Origin: CAXTSE01 sp964246985
GTDB lineage: Bacteria > Actinomycetota > Actinomycetes > Actinomycetales > Microbacteriaceae
NCBI GenBank assembly: GCA_964246985.1
Contig: CAXTSE010000010.1
Location: 56,740-120,739, forward strand
DNA: 64,000 nt
Direction of reading: 5' to 3'
In this document: piece by piece, positions 33,940 to 42,607 of the stretch
Numbering within the stretch: the first letter of the stretch is position 1
Layout: each line of letters begins with the position of its first letter
Notes under the pieces: model-generated
What the model saw: the letters and a program-made list of their open reading frames with translations, nothing else
Databases searched by the model: none
Told to the model about the DNA's origin: nothing
Made by a program: the position numbers and the translations under genes

Positions 33940-34296
33940 TCTCGGCGGGCGCCGTCGACCGAGGACGACGGCGTCGGATTCAGTGGGTTTTCGGGTTGAG
34001 CGGTGATGCGGGGGCGATGCGTGTGACTCGGATGTGGCGATGAGATCGCCCGGCAGCGTTTCGGGTGCCGGCGGGCGTTTCGGGTGGTGCGCAGAGACCG
34101 GTTCGGGCCGGTATCTGACTGCGGGTCACGTTAGTGAGGGCAGACGACATCGGCTACATCATTTATGACTACACGACGATGCAGATGCCCGGAAACACAG
34201 GGATACTCAGCTGGTCTACCCCCCGAACTGGGGTCACGATTCGTGTCCGCAGAAGGGGGGACAACGAGGTGTCTAAGCCGATTCAGATGAATGCAG
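33940..34296. other. Long intergenic region with a lower-GC stretch
   Basis: This 350-bp region separates guaB3 from the large secreted-protein gene. From about 34130 to 34290 the GC content falls to roughly the low fifties, with an AT-rich core near 34155-34175 (CATCATTTATGACTAC). Runs CCCCCC (34219-34224) and GGGGGG (34254-34259) could pair downstream of guaB3. It most likely contains the promoter of the secreted-protein gene, but no consensus -35/-10 pair stands out. A 62-codon GTG frame on the plus strand (34134-34322) is not convincing. Confidence 0.5.
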
Positions 34297-35418
34297 TCAG
34301 CTCTGCTGATAGGGGGCGATGACGACCTCGACGCGCTGGAACTCCTTCAGGTCGGAGTAGCCGGTCGTGGCCATCGACCGCCGCAGCGCGCCGATCAGGT
34401 TGACGCGCCCATCCGCCACTTCGGACGGACCGAACAGCAGCTGCTCGAGGGGCGCGAGGGTGCCGACCTCGACGCGGTTGCCGCGCGGGAGCTCGGGGTG
34501 GTGCGCCTCGGCGCCCCAGTGCCAGCCGCCGCCCGGCGCCTCCTCGGCGCGGGCGAGGGTCGATCCAAGCATGACGGCATCGGCGCCGACCGAGATCGCC
34601 TTGACGATGTCCCCGGAGGTGCCGAGCCCGCCATCGGCGATGACGTGCACGTAGCGCCCGCCCGACTCGTCGAGGTAGTCGCGACGGGCGCCGGCGACGT
34701 CTGCCACCGCGGTCGCCATCGGCGCGTGGATGCCGAGCGAGGCCCGCGTCGTGGACGCCGCTCCCCCGCCGAAGCCGACGAGCACGCCGGCGGCGCCCGT
34801 GCGCATGAGATGCAGAGCGGCCGTGTAGGTGGAGGCTCCTCCGACGATGACCGGCACATCGAGCTCGTAGATGAACTTCTTCAGGTTGAGGGGCTCGACG
34901 CCCTTCGAGACGTGCTCGGCGCTGACCGTGGTGCCGCGGATGACGAAGAGGTCGACGCCCGCATCCACGACGGTCTTGTAGTGCTCCTGCGTGCGCTGGG
35001 GACTCAGGGCGCCCGCGACCGGGACGCCGCTGTCGCGGATCTCGGCGAGGCGCGCCTTGATGAGCTCGGGCTTGACCGGCTCGGCGTAGATCTGCTGCAT
35101 GCGCTGGGTGGCGTCGGCCGCCGACAGCCCGCGGATCTCGGCGAGTGCCGCCTCGGGATCGTCGTAGCGGGTCCACACGCCCTCGAGGTCGAGCACGCCG
35201 AGTCCGCCCAGGCGCCCGATCGCGATCGCGGTCGCCGGGCTCACGACCGAGTCCATCGGCGCCGCCAGCACCGGGATGTCGAAGGTGAAGGCGTCGATCG
35301 ACCAGGTCACGCTGACGTCGTGCGGATCGCGCGTACGGCGGCTGGGCACCACGGCGATGTCGTCGAATGCGTAGGCCCGACGGGCACGCTTGGACCGGCC
35401 GATCTCGATGTCACTCAC
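34297..35418 (-). CDS. guaB3: GuaB3-family IMP dehydrogenase-related protein
   Basis: This 373-residue TIM-barrel protein of the IMPDH/GMP-reductase superfamily has no CBS domains. GuaB3 hallmarks include YAFDDIAVVPSRRTRDPHDV, LAAPMDSVVSP, VIADGGLGTSGDIVKAI, ADAVMLGSTLARAEEAPGGG and MATTGYSDLKEFQRVEV. At the catalytic loop it reads GGGAASTTR where IMPDH has GPGSICTTR, so the nucleophilic Cys is Ser222. GuaB3 from cyanobacteria has been reported as a GMP reductase; without the Cys this copy may be inactive in that chemistry or regulatory. The GTG start is 6 nt after TAAACT. Confidence 0.9.
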   Translation of the reverse strand: MSDIEIGRSKRARRAYAFDDIAVVPSRRTRDPHDVSVTWSIDAFTFDIPVLAAPMDSVVSPATAIAIGRLGGLGVLDLEGVWTRYDDPEAALAEIRGLSAADATQRMQQIYAEPVKPELIKARLAEIRDSGVPVAGALSPQRTQEHYKTVVDAGVDLFVIRGTTVSAEHVSKGVEPLNLKKFIYELDVPVIVGGASTYTAALHLMRTGAAGVLVGFGGGAASTTRASLGIHAPMATAVADVAGARRDYLDESGGRYVHVIADGGLGTSGDIVKAISVGADAVMLGSTLARAEEAPGGGWHWGAEAHHPELPRGNRVEVGTLAPLEQLLFGPSEVADGRVNLIGALRRSMATTGYSDLKEFQRVEVVIAPYQQS

Positions 35419-35459
35419 CGAGCCAGTTTAGGTGTCGCGGCGCACGGCAGGATGGAGGC

Positions 35460-36602
35460 ATGGACCTCGAGGCAGACCCGCTCTCCCGTCTGCGTCAGCG
35501 GACCAGCGTCAAATGGCAGCTCTTCCCCCGCGACGTGCTGCCGCTCTTCGTCGCAGAGATGGACTACCCGTCGGCCCCTGCGATCCTCCGCACGCTGCAG
35601 GAGCGGGTGGCCGCATCCGACCTCGGCTACGCCGCGCGGCCCGACGAGCTGGCGGTCTCCTTCGCCGGCTTCGCCGAGCGTCGCTGGGGCTGGCGCCTCG
35701 ATCCGTCCCGCATCCGCATGACGACCGATGTCAGCGTCACCATCGTCGAGACGCTGCGCCGGGTCATCGCACCGGGAGACGGCGTCGTCATCACCTCGCC
35801 GGTCTACCCGCCGTTCCGGGAGCTCGTCGAGGAGGCAGGTGGTGTCGTCGTCGACGTGCCGCTCATCGACGACGGCGCCGAGTGGTCGCTCGACCTCGGC
35901 GGAATCGAGAGGGCTTTCGCTGACGGTGCGCAGGCGATGCTGCTCTGCAATCCGCACAATCCCCTCGGGCTGGTGCATTCCGCGTCGGCCCTCTCCGCAC
36001 TCGCGACGATCGCCGCCGCGCACCGGGTGACCGTCGTGAGCGACGAGATCCACGCACCCCTCACCCACGCGGGCGTCACCTTCACGCCGTTCCTCCGCGC
36101 GTCGGACGACGCCCGCGAGTGGGGTGTGGCCGTCACCTCTGCGAGCAAGGCCTTCAATCTTGCCGGCTTGAAGTGCGCGTTCATGGTCGCGGCCTCGGAT
36201 CGCGCACTCGCCGTGCTCGACGGCATGCCGGAAGAGGTCACGTTCCGCACGTCGCTCCTCGGGTTGCACGCCTCCACCACCGCGTTCAGCGGTGCCGCCG
36301 ACGACTGGCTGGACAGCGCGGTCGCGGCGATCGAACGGTCCCAGGCTCTGCTCGTCGACCTGCTCGCCGAGCACCTGCCGGGCGTCGCCTACCGGCCGGG
36401 CACAGCCGGGTACCTCGCCTGGCTCGACTTCCGGGGCGCGCAGGCGGACTGGGGTGACGACCCGTCCGTCCGCGCCATGGAGTGCGGCGTCGCCATCACC
36501 CCCGGCCCGGAGTTCGGCCCGGCGGGGACGGGTCACGCCCGGCTCAACCTGGCGTGCTCCCCCGCAGTGCTGCGCGAGGCCATCGCCCGGCTCGCCGCCT
36601 GA
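35460..36602 (+). CDS. MalY/PatB-type PLP-dependent C-S lyase or aminotransferase
   Basis: This 380-residue fold-type-I PLP enzyme resembles MalY/PatB cystathionine beta-lyases. It shows LPLFVAEMDYPSAPAI near the N-terminus, SPVYPPFRELVEEAGG, CNPHNPLG, VSDEIHAPL (the PLP-ring Asp with Glu) and the Schiff-base Lys in TSASKAFNLAGLKCAF. The C-terminal Arg lies in HARLNLACSP. Likely reactions are beta-elimination on cystathionine/cystine or a transamination. GGATGGAGG precedes the ATG. It diverges from guaB3 and ends 8 bp from guaB. Confidence 0.88.
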   Translation: MDLEADPLSRLRQRTSVKWQLFPRDVLPLFVAEMDYPSAPAILRTLQERVAASDLGYAARPDELAVSFAGFAERRWGWRLDPSRIRMTTDVSVTIVETLRRVIAPGDGVVITSPVYPPFRELVEEAGGVVVDVPLIDDGAEWSLDLGGIERAFADGAQAMLLCNPHNPLGLVHSASALSALATIAAAHRVTVVSDEIHAPLTHAGVTFTPFLRASDDAREWGVAVTSASKAFNLAGLKCAFMVAASDRALAVLDGMPEEVTFRTSLLGLHASTTAFSGAADDWLDSAVAAIERSQALLVDLLAEHLPGVAYRPGTAGYLAWLDFRGAQADWGDDPSVRAMECGVAITPGPEFGPAGTGHARLNLACSPAVLREAIARLAA

Positions 36603-36610
36603 CGCGCCTG

Positions 36611-38113
36611 CTACCTCGAGTAGTTCGGCGCCTCGACGGTCATCTGGATGTCGTGGGGGTGCGACTCCTTGAGGCCGGCGGGCGTGATCCGCACGAAGCG
36701 GCCCTGCGCCTTGAGCTCGGGGATGGTGCGGGCGCCCACGTAGAACATGCTCTGCCGCAGTCCGCCGACCAGCTGGTAGACGGTCGTCGCGAGGTTGCCG
36801 CGGTAGGGCACCCGGCCCTCGATGCCCTCGGGGATCAGCTGCGCATCCGAGGGCACGTCGGCCTGGAAGTAGCGATCCCGCGAGTACGAGGTCTTCTTGC
36901 CGCGGTCCGACAGCGCTCCGAGCGAGCCCATGCCGCGGTAGTTCTTGAACTGCTTGCCGTTGGCGTAGACGAGGTCGCCAGGCGCCTCGTCGGTGCCGGC
37001 CAGCAGCGAGCCGAGCATGACGGTGTCGGCGCCCGCCACCAGCGCCTTGGCGATGTCTCCCGAGTATTGGAGGCCGCCGTCGGCGATCACCGGGATGCCG
37101 GTCTCGCGCGCAGCGAGCGACGCCTCGTAGACGGCCGTCACCTGGGGCACGCCGACGCCGGCGACGACGCGCGTCGTGCAGATCGAGCCGGGGCCGACAC
37201 CCACCTTGATGGCGTCCGCTCCCGCGTCGACGAGCGCCTGCGCGCCCGAGCGGGTGGCGACATTGCCCCCGATGACGTCGACGCCGGAGAAGGCGGAGTC
37301 GCCCTTCAGACGGCGGATGATGTCGAGCACCCCGGCCGAGTCGCCGTTGGCGGTGTCGACGACGATGACGTCGACGCCGGCGTCCAGCAGGCGACCCGCC
37401 CGCTCCCACGCATCCCCGAAGAAGCCGATCGCCGCGCCGACCCGCAGGCGGCCCGCGTCGTCCTTCGTGGCGTTCGGGTACTTCTCGCTCTTGTCGAAGT
37501 CTTTGACCGTGATGAGCCCGCGCAGGCGGCCGTCGCCGTCGACGAGCGGGAGCTTCTCGATCTTGTGCTGCGCGAAGATGGCGACCGCGTCATCCGGATC
37601 GATGCCGACGCGACCGGTGATGAGCGGCGTCTTCGTCATGACGTCGCGCACGAGGGTGGACTGGGCCTCGAACGAGGAGACGAACCGCATGTCGCGGTTG
37701 GTGATGATGCCCACCAGGCGTCCGTCGCTCTCGACGACCGGCAGTCCGGAGACCCGGAACTGGCCGCACAGCGCGTCGACCTCGGCGACCGTGGCGTCGG
37801 GGCTCGTCGTGACCGGGTTCGAGATCATTCCCGACTCCGACCGCTTCACCTTGTCGACGTGCGTGGCCTGGTCGTCGATCGACAGGTTGCGGTGCAGCAC
37901 TCCGAGCCCGCCCTGGCGCGCCATGGCGATGGCCATGCGCGACTCGGTGACGGTGTCCATGGCGCTCGAGACGAGGGGCGCGCTCACCGTGATGCGCCGG
38001 GTGAGCCGAGACGACGTGTCGGCCTCGCTCGGAATCACGTCGGTATGCCCGGGCAGGAGCATGACGTCGTCGTAGGTGAGGCCGATGAAGCCGAAGGGGT
38101 CAGGCTGGTCCAT
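36611..38113 (-). CDS. guaB: IMP dehydrogenase
   Basis: The enzyme of 500 residues oxidises IMP to XMP with NAD+, the committed step to guanine nucleotides. It has LTYDDVMLLPG, a pair of CBS domains inserted at about 93-205 (allosteric nucleotide sites), DTANGDS, GGNVATR, the catalytic loop GVGPGSICTTR (Cys about 312), ADGGLQYSGDIAKAL and the flap region KKTSYSRDRYF. Unlike GuaB3, all catalytic residues are intact. The upstream region is shared with the divergent liv operon. Confidence 0.97.
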   Translation of the reverse strand: MDQPDPFGFIGLTYDDVMLLPGHTDVIPSEADTSSRLTRRITVSAPLVSSAMDTVTESRMAIAMARQGGLGVLHRNLSIDDQATHVDKVKRSESGMISNPVTTSPDATVAEVDALCGQFRVSGLPVVESDGRLVGIITNRDMRFVSSFEAQSTLVRDVMTKTPLITGRVGIDPDDAVAIFAQHKIEKLPLVDGDGRLRGLITVKDFDKSEKYPNATKDDAGRLRVGAAIGFFGDAWERAGRLLDAGVDVIVVDTANGDSAGVLDIIRRLKGDSAFSGVDVIGGNVATRSGAQALVDAGADAIKVGVGPGSICTTRVVAGVGVPQVTAVYEASLAARETGIPVIADGGLQYSGDIAKALVAGADTVMLGSLLAGTDEAPGDLVYANGKQFKNYRGMGSLGALSDRGKKTSYSRDRYFQADVPSDAQLIPEGIEGRVPYRGNLATTVYQLVGGLRQSMFYVGARTIPELKAQGRFVRITPAGLKESHPHDIQMTVEAPNYSR

Positions 38114-38277
38114 GGAGTCCCTCGAGAGTGCAGGATGCAGACGGATGTGAGCCCGGCTGCGGCAGTGGAGTCAGGTACTCGATCTTAAGCGGTTTTGCCC
38201 CCCGAACATTCCGCCCCATACTTGCTGGATCGCAACGTGTCGCCCCCGGAAACACGAAGGCAACATTCGATAGGTAA

Positions 38278-38291
38278 CGTCAGCGCTGACG
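38278..38291. promoter_or_regulatory. 14-bp perfect palindrome upstream of livH
   Basis: CGTCAGCGCTGACG is a perfect inverted repeat 45 bp before the livH GTG, in the 222-bp divergent region between guaB and the liv operon. Its position suits an operator for livHMGF. The binding protein is unknown. Confidence 0.45.
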
Positions 38292-38335
38292 GGCCCACAG
38301 CCCCCGTCGCGCATTCCCGACTTTTTGGAGGTTCG

Positions 38336-39658
38336 GTGGCCACCACCCGAACGGCGTTCGCTCTGCGAGCGCCCCGGACGATCGGGATCATCCTGATGGC
38401 GCTCGCCGCGCTCGTCATGATGCTTCTGATGACCGCGACCCCCGCGTCGGCCGCGACATCGGCCGACGGCGATCCGTACCGCATCAGCGGCAACGTGCAG
38501 CTCGACGGGGAGCCGCTCGAGGGCGTCAGCCTCACGATCGACGGCCCCGGCGGCGAGCAGACCGTCGAGACCGACGAGAACGGCCAGTGGCGGGTCAGCG
38601 TCCCCGACAGGGACACCTACGAGGTCACTCTCGACGAGGACACCCTTCCCGAGGGCATCGCGGTGGTCGACGACGCCGACGACAGCCCCAACGTCAAGGA
38701 GGCGGAGGTGGGGGCCGGCGGTCGCGTGGCCGTCAACTTCTTCATCGGCGAGGGCACCCGCAACGTCACCAGCTTCTTCGACCAGTTCATCGAGCGCGTC
38801 GTCAACGGCCTCATCTTCGGCTTGATGCTCGCTCTCGCGGCGGTCGGCCTCTCGCTGGTCTTCGGCACCACCGGCATCTCCAACTTCGCGCACGCCGAGA
38901 TGGTCACCTTCGGCGCCGTGATGACCCTGGTCTTCTCGCGGTTCCTCGACTGGCCGATCTGGCTCGCCATCCCGCTGGCCGTGGTGCTGAGCGCGGTGCT
39001 CGGCTTCGCGCTCGATGCGGGCCTCTGGCGGCCGCTGCGCAAGCGCCGGGTCGGCACCGTCCAGCTGATGATCGTGAGCATCGGGCTCTCGCTCGCGATC
39101 CGGTACATCTTCCAGTTCTTCATCGGCGGCAACACGTCGCAGCTCGAGGGGGCGGATGCGCGGCCGATCCCGCTGTTCGGCTCGGTCGCGCTCAGCGTGA
39201 TCGACCTGATCTCGATCGGCGTCAGCCTCGCCGCCATCATCGGATTCGCGTGCTGGCTGCTCTTCACCCGGATCGGTAAAGCCACCCGCGCGATCAGCGA
39301 CAACGCGCAGCTGGCCGCCGCATCCGGCATCGACGTCGACCGCGTCGTGCGCATCGTCTGGGTCATGGCGGGCGGTCTCGCCGGCCTCGGCGGAGTGCTC
39401 TTCGCCTACTACCGCCCCGGCATCAAGTGGGACATGGGAGCCGAGATCCTGCTCCTGGTGTTCGCCGCGGTCACCCTCGGCGGTCTCGGCACGGCCTTCG
39501 GCGCACTCGCCGGAGCGCTCGTCGTGGGCCTGGTCGTCGAGCTCTCCAGCCTCGTGATCCCGTCCGACCTGAAGTACATGTCGGCTCTGGTGATCCTCAT
39601 CATCATCCTGTTGTTCCGACCGCAGGGAATCCTCGGCCGCAGAGAGAGGGTCGGATAA
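38336..39658 (+). CDS. livH: Branched-chain amino-acid-type ABC permease LivH with secreted N-terminal beta domain
   Basis: A 440-residue fusion. Residues about 1-41 form a signal peptide (IGIILMALAALVMMLLMTA; TPASA). Residues about 48-138 form a carboxypeptidase-regulatory/CNA-B-like beta domain (YRISGNVQLDGEPLEGVSLT; TDENGQWRVSVP). From about 150 a standard LivH permease follows (VNGLIFGLMLALAAVGLSL, FGTTGISNFAHAEMVTFGA, LGGLGTAFGALAGALVVG, LFRPQGILGR). GTG 38336 is chosen because TTGGAGG lies just upstream and it begins the signal peptide. An earlier in-frame ATG adds 47 residues without sense. It is the first gene of livHMGF. Confidence 0.88.
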   Translation: MATTRTAFALRAPRTIGIILMALAALVMMLLMTATPASAATSADGDPYRISGNVQLDGEPLEGVSLTIDGPGGEQTVETDENGQWRVSVPDRDTYEVTLDEDTLPEGIAVVDDADDSPNVKEAEVGAGGRVAVNFFIGEGTRNVTSFFDQFIERVVNGLIFGLMLALAAVGLSLVFGTTGISNFAHAEMVTFGAVMTLVFSRFLDWPIWLAIPLAVVLSAVLGFALDAGLWRPLRKRRVGTVQLMIVSIGLSLAIRYIFQFFIGGNTSQLEGADARPIPLFGSVALSVIDLISIGVSLAAIIGFACWLLFTRIGKATRAISDNAQLAAASGIDVDRVVRIVWVMAGGLAGLGGVLFAYYRPGIKWDMGAEILLLVFAAVTLGGLGTAFGALAGALVVGLVVELSSLVIPSDLKYMSALVILIIILLFRPQGILGRRERVG

Positions 39659-39661
39659 CCC

Positions 39662-40642
39662 ATGGACTGGTTGCAGATCCTCAGCAACTCGGCGTCGTCG
39701 ATCATCAGCCCGGCGACCATCGCCTACGCGCTCGCCGCGCTCGGCCTCGCGATCCACTTCGGCTTCGCGGGCCTGCTCAACATGGGCATCGCCGGCTTCA
39801 TGGCCATCGGCGCCTACGGCTACGCGATCTCGATCCTGCAGTTCGACGCCCCCTGGTGGGTCGGCGTGCTGGTCGGACTCGGCGGATCGGTGATCTTCTC
39901 GCTGATCCTCGGCATCCCGACCCTGCGACTGCGCGGCGACTACCTCGCCATCGTCACGATCGCCGCGGCGGAGGTGGTGCGTCTGCTGTTCCTGACGTCC
40001 GCATTCGACTCGGTCACCGGATCCGCCGACGGCCTGAGCGGCTACCGCGACGACTTCAACTCCTCCAACCCGATCCCGACGGGCACGTACGGCTTCGGCC
40101 CGTTCGAGTACAACGAGACCGGCTGGTGGGTGCGCATCCTGGGCTTCATCGCCCTCGGGCTCGCGGTCATCGCGGTCTACCGGCTCGTCACGTCGCCGTG
40201 GGGCCGGGTGCTGAAGGGCATCCGCGAGGACGAGGATGCGGTGCGCGCCCTCGGCAAGAACGTCTTCTCGTACAAGATGCAGGCCCTCGTGCTCGGCGGC
40301 GGCATCGCCGCGATGGGCGGCATCATCTACGCGATGGACCGCAACGTGAACTCGGGCGTCTACGTGACGTCGTTGACGTTCTTCGTCTACACCGCGCTGC
40401 TGCTCGGTGGAGCCGCGACCGTGTTCGGACCGCTGCTCGGGTCGATCATCTTCTGGGTGCTGCAGACCTTCCTCAGCAACGTCCTGCCGGCGCTCGCGTC
40501 GTCGGGGCTGCTGCCCGGCATGAGCTCCATCCAGGCGGCGACGCTGCGCTTCATCCTGGTGGGCATAGCGCTCATGCTCCTGGTCATATTCAGACCCCAG
40601 GGCATCCTGGGGAACAAGAAGGAGCTGACCTTTGTCAAGTGA
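39662..40642 (+). CDS. livM: Branched-chain amino-acid-type ABC permease LivM
   Basis: A permease of 326 residues with about nine membrane helices. It contains GFAGLLNMGIAGFMAIGAYGYA, LRLRGDYLAIVTIAAAEVVRLL, the coupling-helix-like GRVLKGIREDEDAVRALGKNVFSYK and IFRPQGILG near the C-terminus. It pairs with LivH in the inner membrane. The ATG is 3 bp after livH. The last codons overlap the livG start by 11 bp. An insertion around TGSADGLSGYRDDF matches LivM extracellular loops. Confidence 0.93.
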   Translation: MDWLQILSNSASSIISPATIAYALAALGLAIHFGFAGLLNMGIAGFMAIGAYGYAISILQFDAPWWVGVLVGLGGSVIFSLILGIPTLRLRGDYLAIVTIAAAEVVRLLFLTSAFDSVTGSADGLSGYRDDFNSSNPIPTGTYGFGPFEYNETGWWVRILGFIALGLAVIAVYRLVTSPWGRVLKGIREDEDAVRALGKNVFSYKMQALVLGGGIAAMGGIIYAMDRNVNSGVYVTSLTFFVYTALLLGGAATVFGPLLGSIIFWVLQTFLSNVLPALASSGLLPGMSSIQAATLRFILVGIALMLLVIFRPQGILGNKKELTFVK

Positions 40643-41630
40643 CTCCGCCTCCCCCGTGTCGTCGGCCCCGGTCGCCAGACCGAAGACGACGGGCCTGCAC
40701 TCCGGCGAGATGGTCGCCGGTGTCGCGAAGGTCGACCCGATCATCGTCGCCGATGGCGTTCGCCGCACCTTCGGCGGCCTGACGGCCGTCGACGTCGCGC
40801 ACCTCGAGATCCCGCGCGGCGCGATCACGGCCCTCATCGGCCCGAACGGCGCCGGCAAGACGACCCTCTTCAACCTGCTGACGGGCTTCGACAAGCCGGA
40901 TGCGGGCACCTGGATCTTCGACGGCAAGTCGCTCTCCGGCGTCCCGGCCTTCAAGGTCGCCCGCATGGGCCAGGTGCGCACGTTCCAGCTGACGAAGGCG
41001 CTCGGACTGCTCACGGTGCTCGAGAACATGAAGCTCGGGGCCAAGGGGCAGCGCGGCGAGCGCTTCTGGTCGAGCCTGATCCCGGCGCTCTGGCGCAAGG
41101 AGGACGACTCCATCGAGGAGCGCGCGATGGTGCTCCTCAAGAAGTTCAAGCTCGACGCCAAGGCCGACGACTTCGCCGCCTCCCTGTCGGGTGGTCAGCG
41201 CAAGCTGCTCGAGATGGCTCGCGCCCTGATGACGAAGCCGCAGCTGGTCATGCTCGACGAGCCGATGGCCGGGGTCAACCCGGCGCTGACGCAGTCGCTG
41301 CTCGACCACATCCTCGACCTGAAGGACGAGGGCATGACGGTGCTGTTCGTCGAGCACGACATGCACATGGTGCGGCACATCGCCGACTGGGTGGTCGTGA
41401 TGGCCGAGGGCAAGGTGGTGGCCGAGGGCGACCCGACCAGCGTGATGCAGAACCCGGCGGTCATCGACGCCTACCTGGGCGCCCACCAGGAGCTCGACCT
41501 CGGCATCGTCACCGGCCGCTACACGGCCGCCGAGGCGGACGCGACCACCGACGCCGTGGCCTCGACATCCATCGAAGCCGACGAACTCGCCGCCCAGGGG
41601 CTGGCCGAGCTGGAGGACGACGCCAAATGA
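40632..41630 (+). CDS. livG: Branched-chain amino-acid-type ABC ATPase LivG
   Basis: An ATPase of 332 residues starting at TTG 40632, with AAGGAG about 7 nt upstream. It has Walker A GPNGAGKTTL, signature LSGGQRKLLEMARAL, Walker B LVMLDEPMAGVNP (the LivG-type sequence) and the switch His in FVEHDMHMV. An N-terminal extension of about 35 residues and a C-terminal Ala/Glu/Asp-rich tail of about 55 residues exceed the usual 255-residue LivG. The stop overlaps livF (ATGA). Confidence 0.93.
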   Translation: MSSDSASPVSSAPVARPKTTGLHSGEMVAGVAKVDPIIVADGVRRTFGGLTAVDVAHLEIPRGAITALIGPNGAGKTTLFNLLTGFDKPDAGTWIFDGKSLSGVPAFKVARMGQVRTFQLTKALGLLTVLENMKLGAKGQRGERFWSSLIPALWRKEDDSIEERAMVLLKKFKLDAKADDFAASLSGGQRKLLEMARALMTKPQLVMLDEPMAGVNPALTQSLLDHILDLKDEGMTVLFVEHDMHMVRHIADWVVVMAEGKVVAEGDPTSVMQNPAVIDAYLGAHQELDLGIVTGRYTAAEADATTDAVASTSIEADELAAQGLAELEDDAK

Positions 41631-42367
41631 GCTCTCCTGTGACCACCGAGGCGCTGGTCGTCTCGGTCGACAACATCACCGCCGGGTACCTGCCGGGCGT
41701 GAACATCCTCAACGGGTGCTCGCTGACCGCGGCGCAGGGCGAGCTGATCGGCATCATCGGGCCGAACGGCGCGGGCAAGTCGACGCTGCTCAAGGCGATC
41801 TTCGGCCAGGTCAACGTGCGCACCGGGACGATCTCGCTCGAGGGCACCGAGATCACCGGCCTGAAGGCCGACAAGCTCGTGCAGCGCGGGGTCGGCTTCG
41901 TCCCTCAGACGAACAACGTGTTCCCGTCGCTGACCATCGAGGAGAACCTGCAGATGGGGCTGTACCAGCGCCCCGCCGCCTACCGCGAGCGCCTCGAGTT
42001 CGTGACGAGCATCTTCGCGGAGCTCGGCAAGCGCCTGAAGCAGCGCGCGGGCTCGCTCTCGGGCGGTGAGCGCCAGATGGTGGCGATGTCGCGGGCGCTC
42101 ATGATGGATCCGAAGGTGCTGCTGCTCGACGAGCCCTCCGCAGGGCTGTCGCCGGTGCGCCAGGACGAGGCGTTCATCCGCGTCTCCGAGATCAACAAGG
42201 CAGGCGTGACGACGATCATGGTCGAGCAGAACGCCCGCCGCTGCCTCCAGATCTGCGACCGCGGCTACGTGCTCGATCAGGGCCGCGACGCCTACACCGG
42301 CACCGGACGCGAGCTGCTGAACGACCCCAAGGTCACCGAGCTCTACCTCGGCACCCTCGGAACGTAG
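41627..42367 (+). CDS. livF: Branched-chain amino-acid-type ABC ATPase LivF
   Basis: This 246-residue ATPase completes the livHMGF importer. It has the Walker A motif GPNGAGKSTLLKAI, Q-loop VPQTNNVFPSLTIEENL, signature LSGGERQMVAMSRALM, Walker B VLLLDEPSAGLSP and switch EQNARR, the LivF-specific form in place of His. Its end, V-T-E-L-Y-L-G, is the family's usual C-terminus. A strong hairpin follows about 20 bp after the stop. Confidence 0.93.
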   Translation: MSSPVTTEALVVSVDNITAGYLPGVNILNGCSLTAAQGELIGIIGPNGAGKSTLLKAIFGQVNVRTGTISLEGTEITGLKADKLVQRGVGFVPQTNNVFPSLTIEENLQMGLYQRPAAYRERLEFVTSIFAELGKRLKQRAGSLSGGERQMVAMSRALMMDPKVLLLDEPSAGLSPVRQDEAFIRVSEINKAGVTTIMVEQNARRCLQICDRGYVLDQGRDAYTGTGRELLNDPKVTELYLGTLGT

Positions 42368-42386
42368 CTCCGGCTCGAGTTCATCC

Positions 42387-42416
42387 GACGGCCCCCGGCT
42401 CCTGCCGGGGGCCGTC
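42387..42416 (+). terminator. Terminator hairpin of the livHMGF operon
   Basis: GACGGCCCCCGGC and GCCGGGGGCCGTC form a perfect 13-bp stem with a TCCT loop, 19 bp past livF. Confidence 0.85.
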
Positions 42417-42444
42417 GTCGTTCCAGGACCGCCGTGGTCCCGTG

Positions 42445-42519
42445 TTCTGCAGGACTCCTCTGGCCGAGCCACACGCCGACGGGGTTCGTGGTCCTGCAGA
42501 GCACGCAACTCCTGCAGAA
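42445..42519. repeat. Three-box PstI-cored palindromic repeat, copy 2
   Basis: TTCTGCAGGA (42445-42454), TCCTGCAGAG (42492-42501) and TCCTGCAGAA (42510-42519) reproduce the order, orientation and exact offsets (47 and 18 bp) of the copy at 5002-5076. Only one base differs in the boxes. This copy lies between the two convergent terminators of livF and livJ. Confidence 0.7.
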
Positions 42520-42552
42520 CGAGCGCGCGGGCACCATGCCTTCCGCGTACGG

Positions 42553-42589
42553 CAGAACGCCCCCGGTCCAGAGGACCGAGGGCGTTCTG
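42553..42589 (-). terminator. Terminator hairpin of livJ
   Basis: Two 17-base arms, from CAGAACGCCCCCGG to its complement, pair with one mismatch around a 3-base loop, 18 bp downstream of the livJ stop on the minus strand. Confidence 0.8.
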
Positions 42590-42607
42590 TGCTGTGAAGC
42601 GAGCTAC

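Noticed and set aside
34215..34262. Possible 6C RNA or other C-rich structured RNA
   Set aside because: There is one C6 and one G6 run, so a single strand carries only one C-rich loop; the two-hairpin 6C pattern is not met.
34134..34322. A 62-codon GTG frame in the low-GC spacer downstream of guaB3
   Set aside because: It has no ribosome-binding site or TANNNT at the right distance, overlaps the guaB3 3' end on the opposite strand, and shows no recognisable features.
38171..38335. Extended LivH start at ATG 38195
   Set aside because: The extra 47 residues are not signal-peptide-like and lack an SD, whereas GTG 38336 has TTGGAGG and starts a proper signal peptide.
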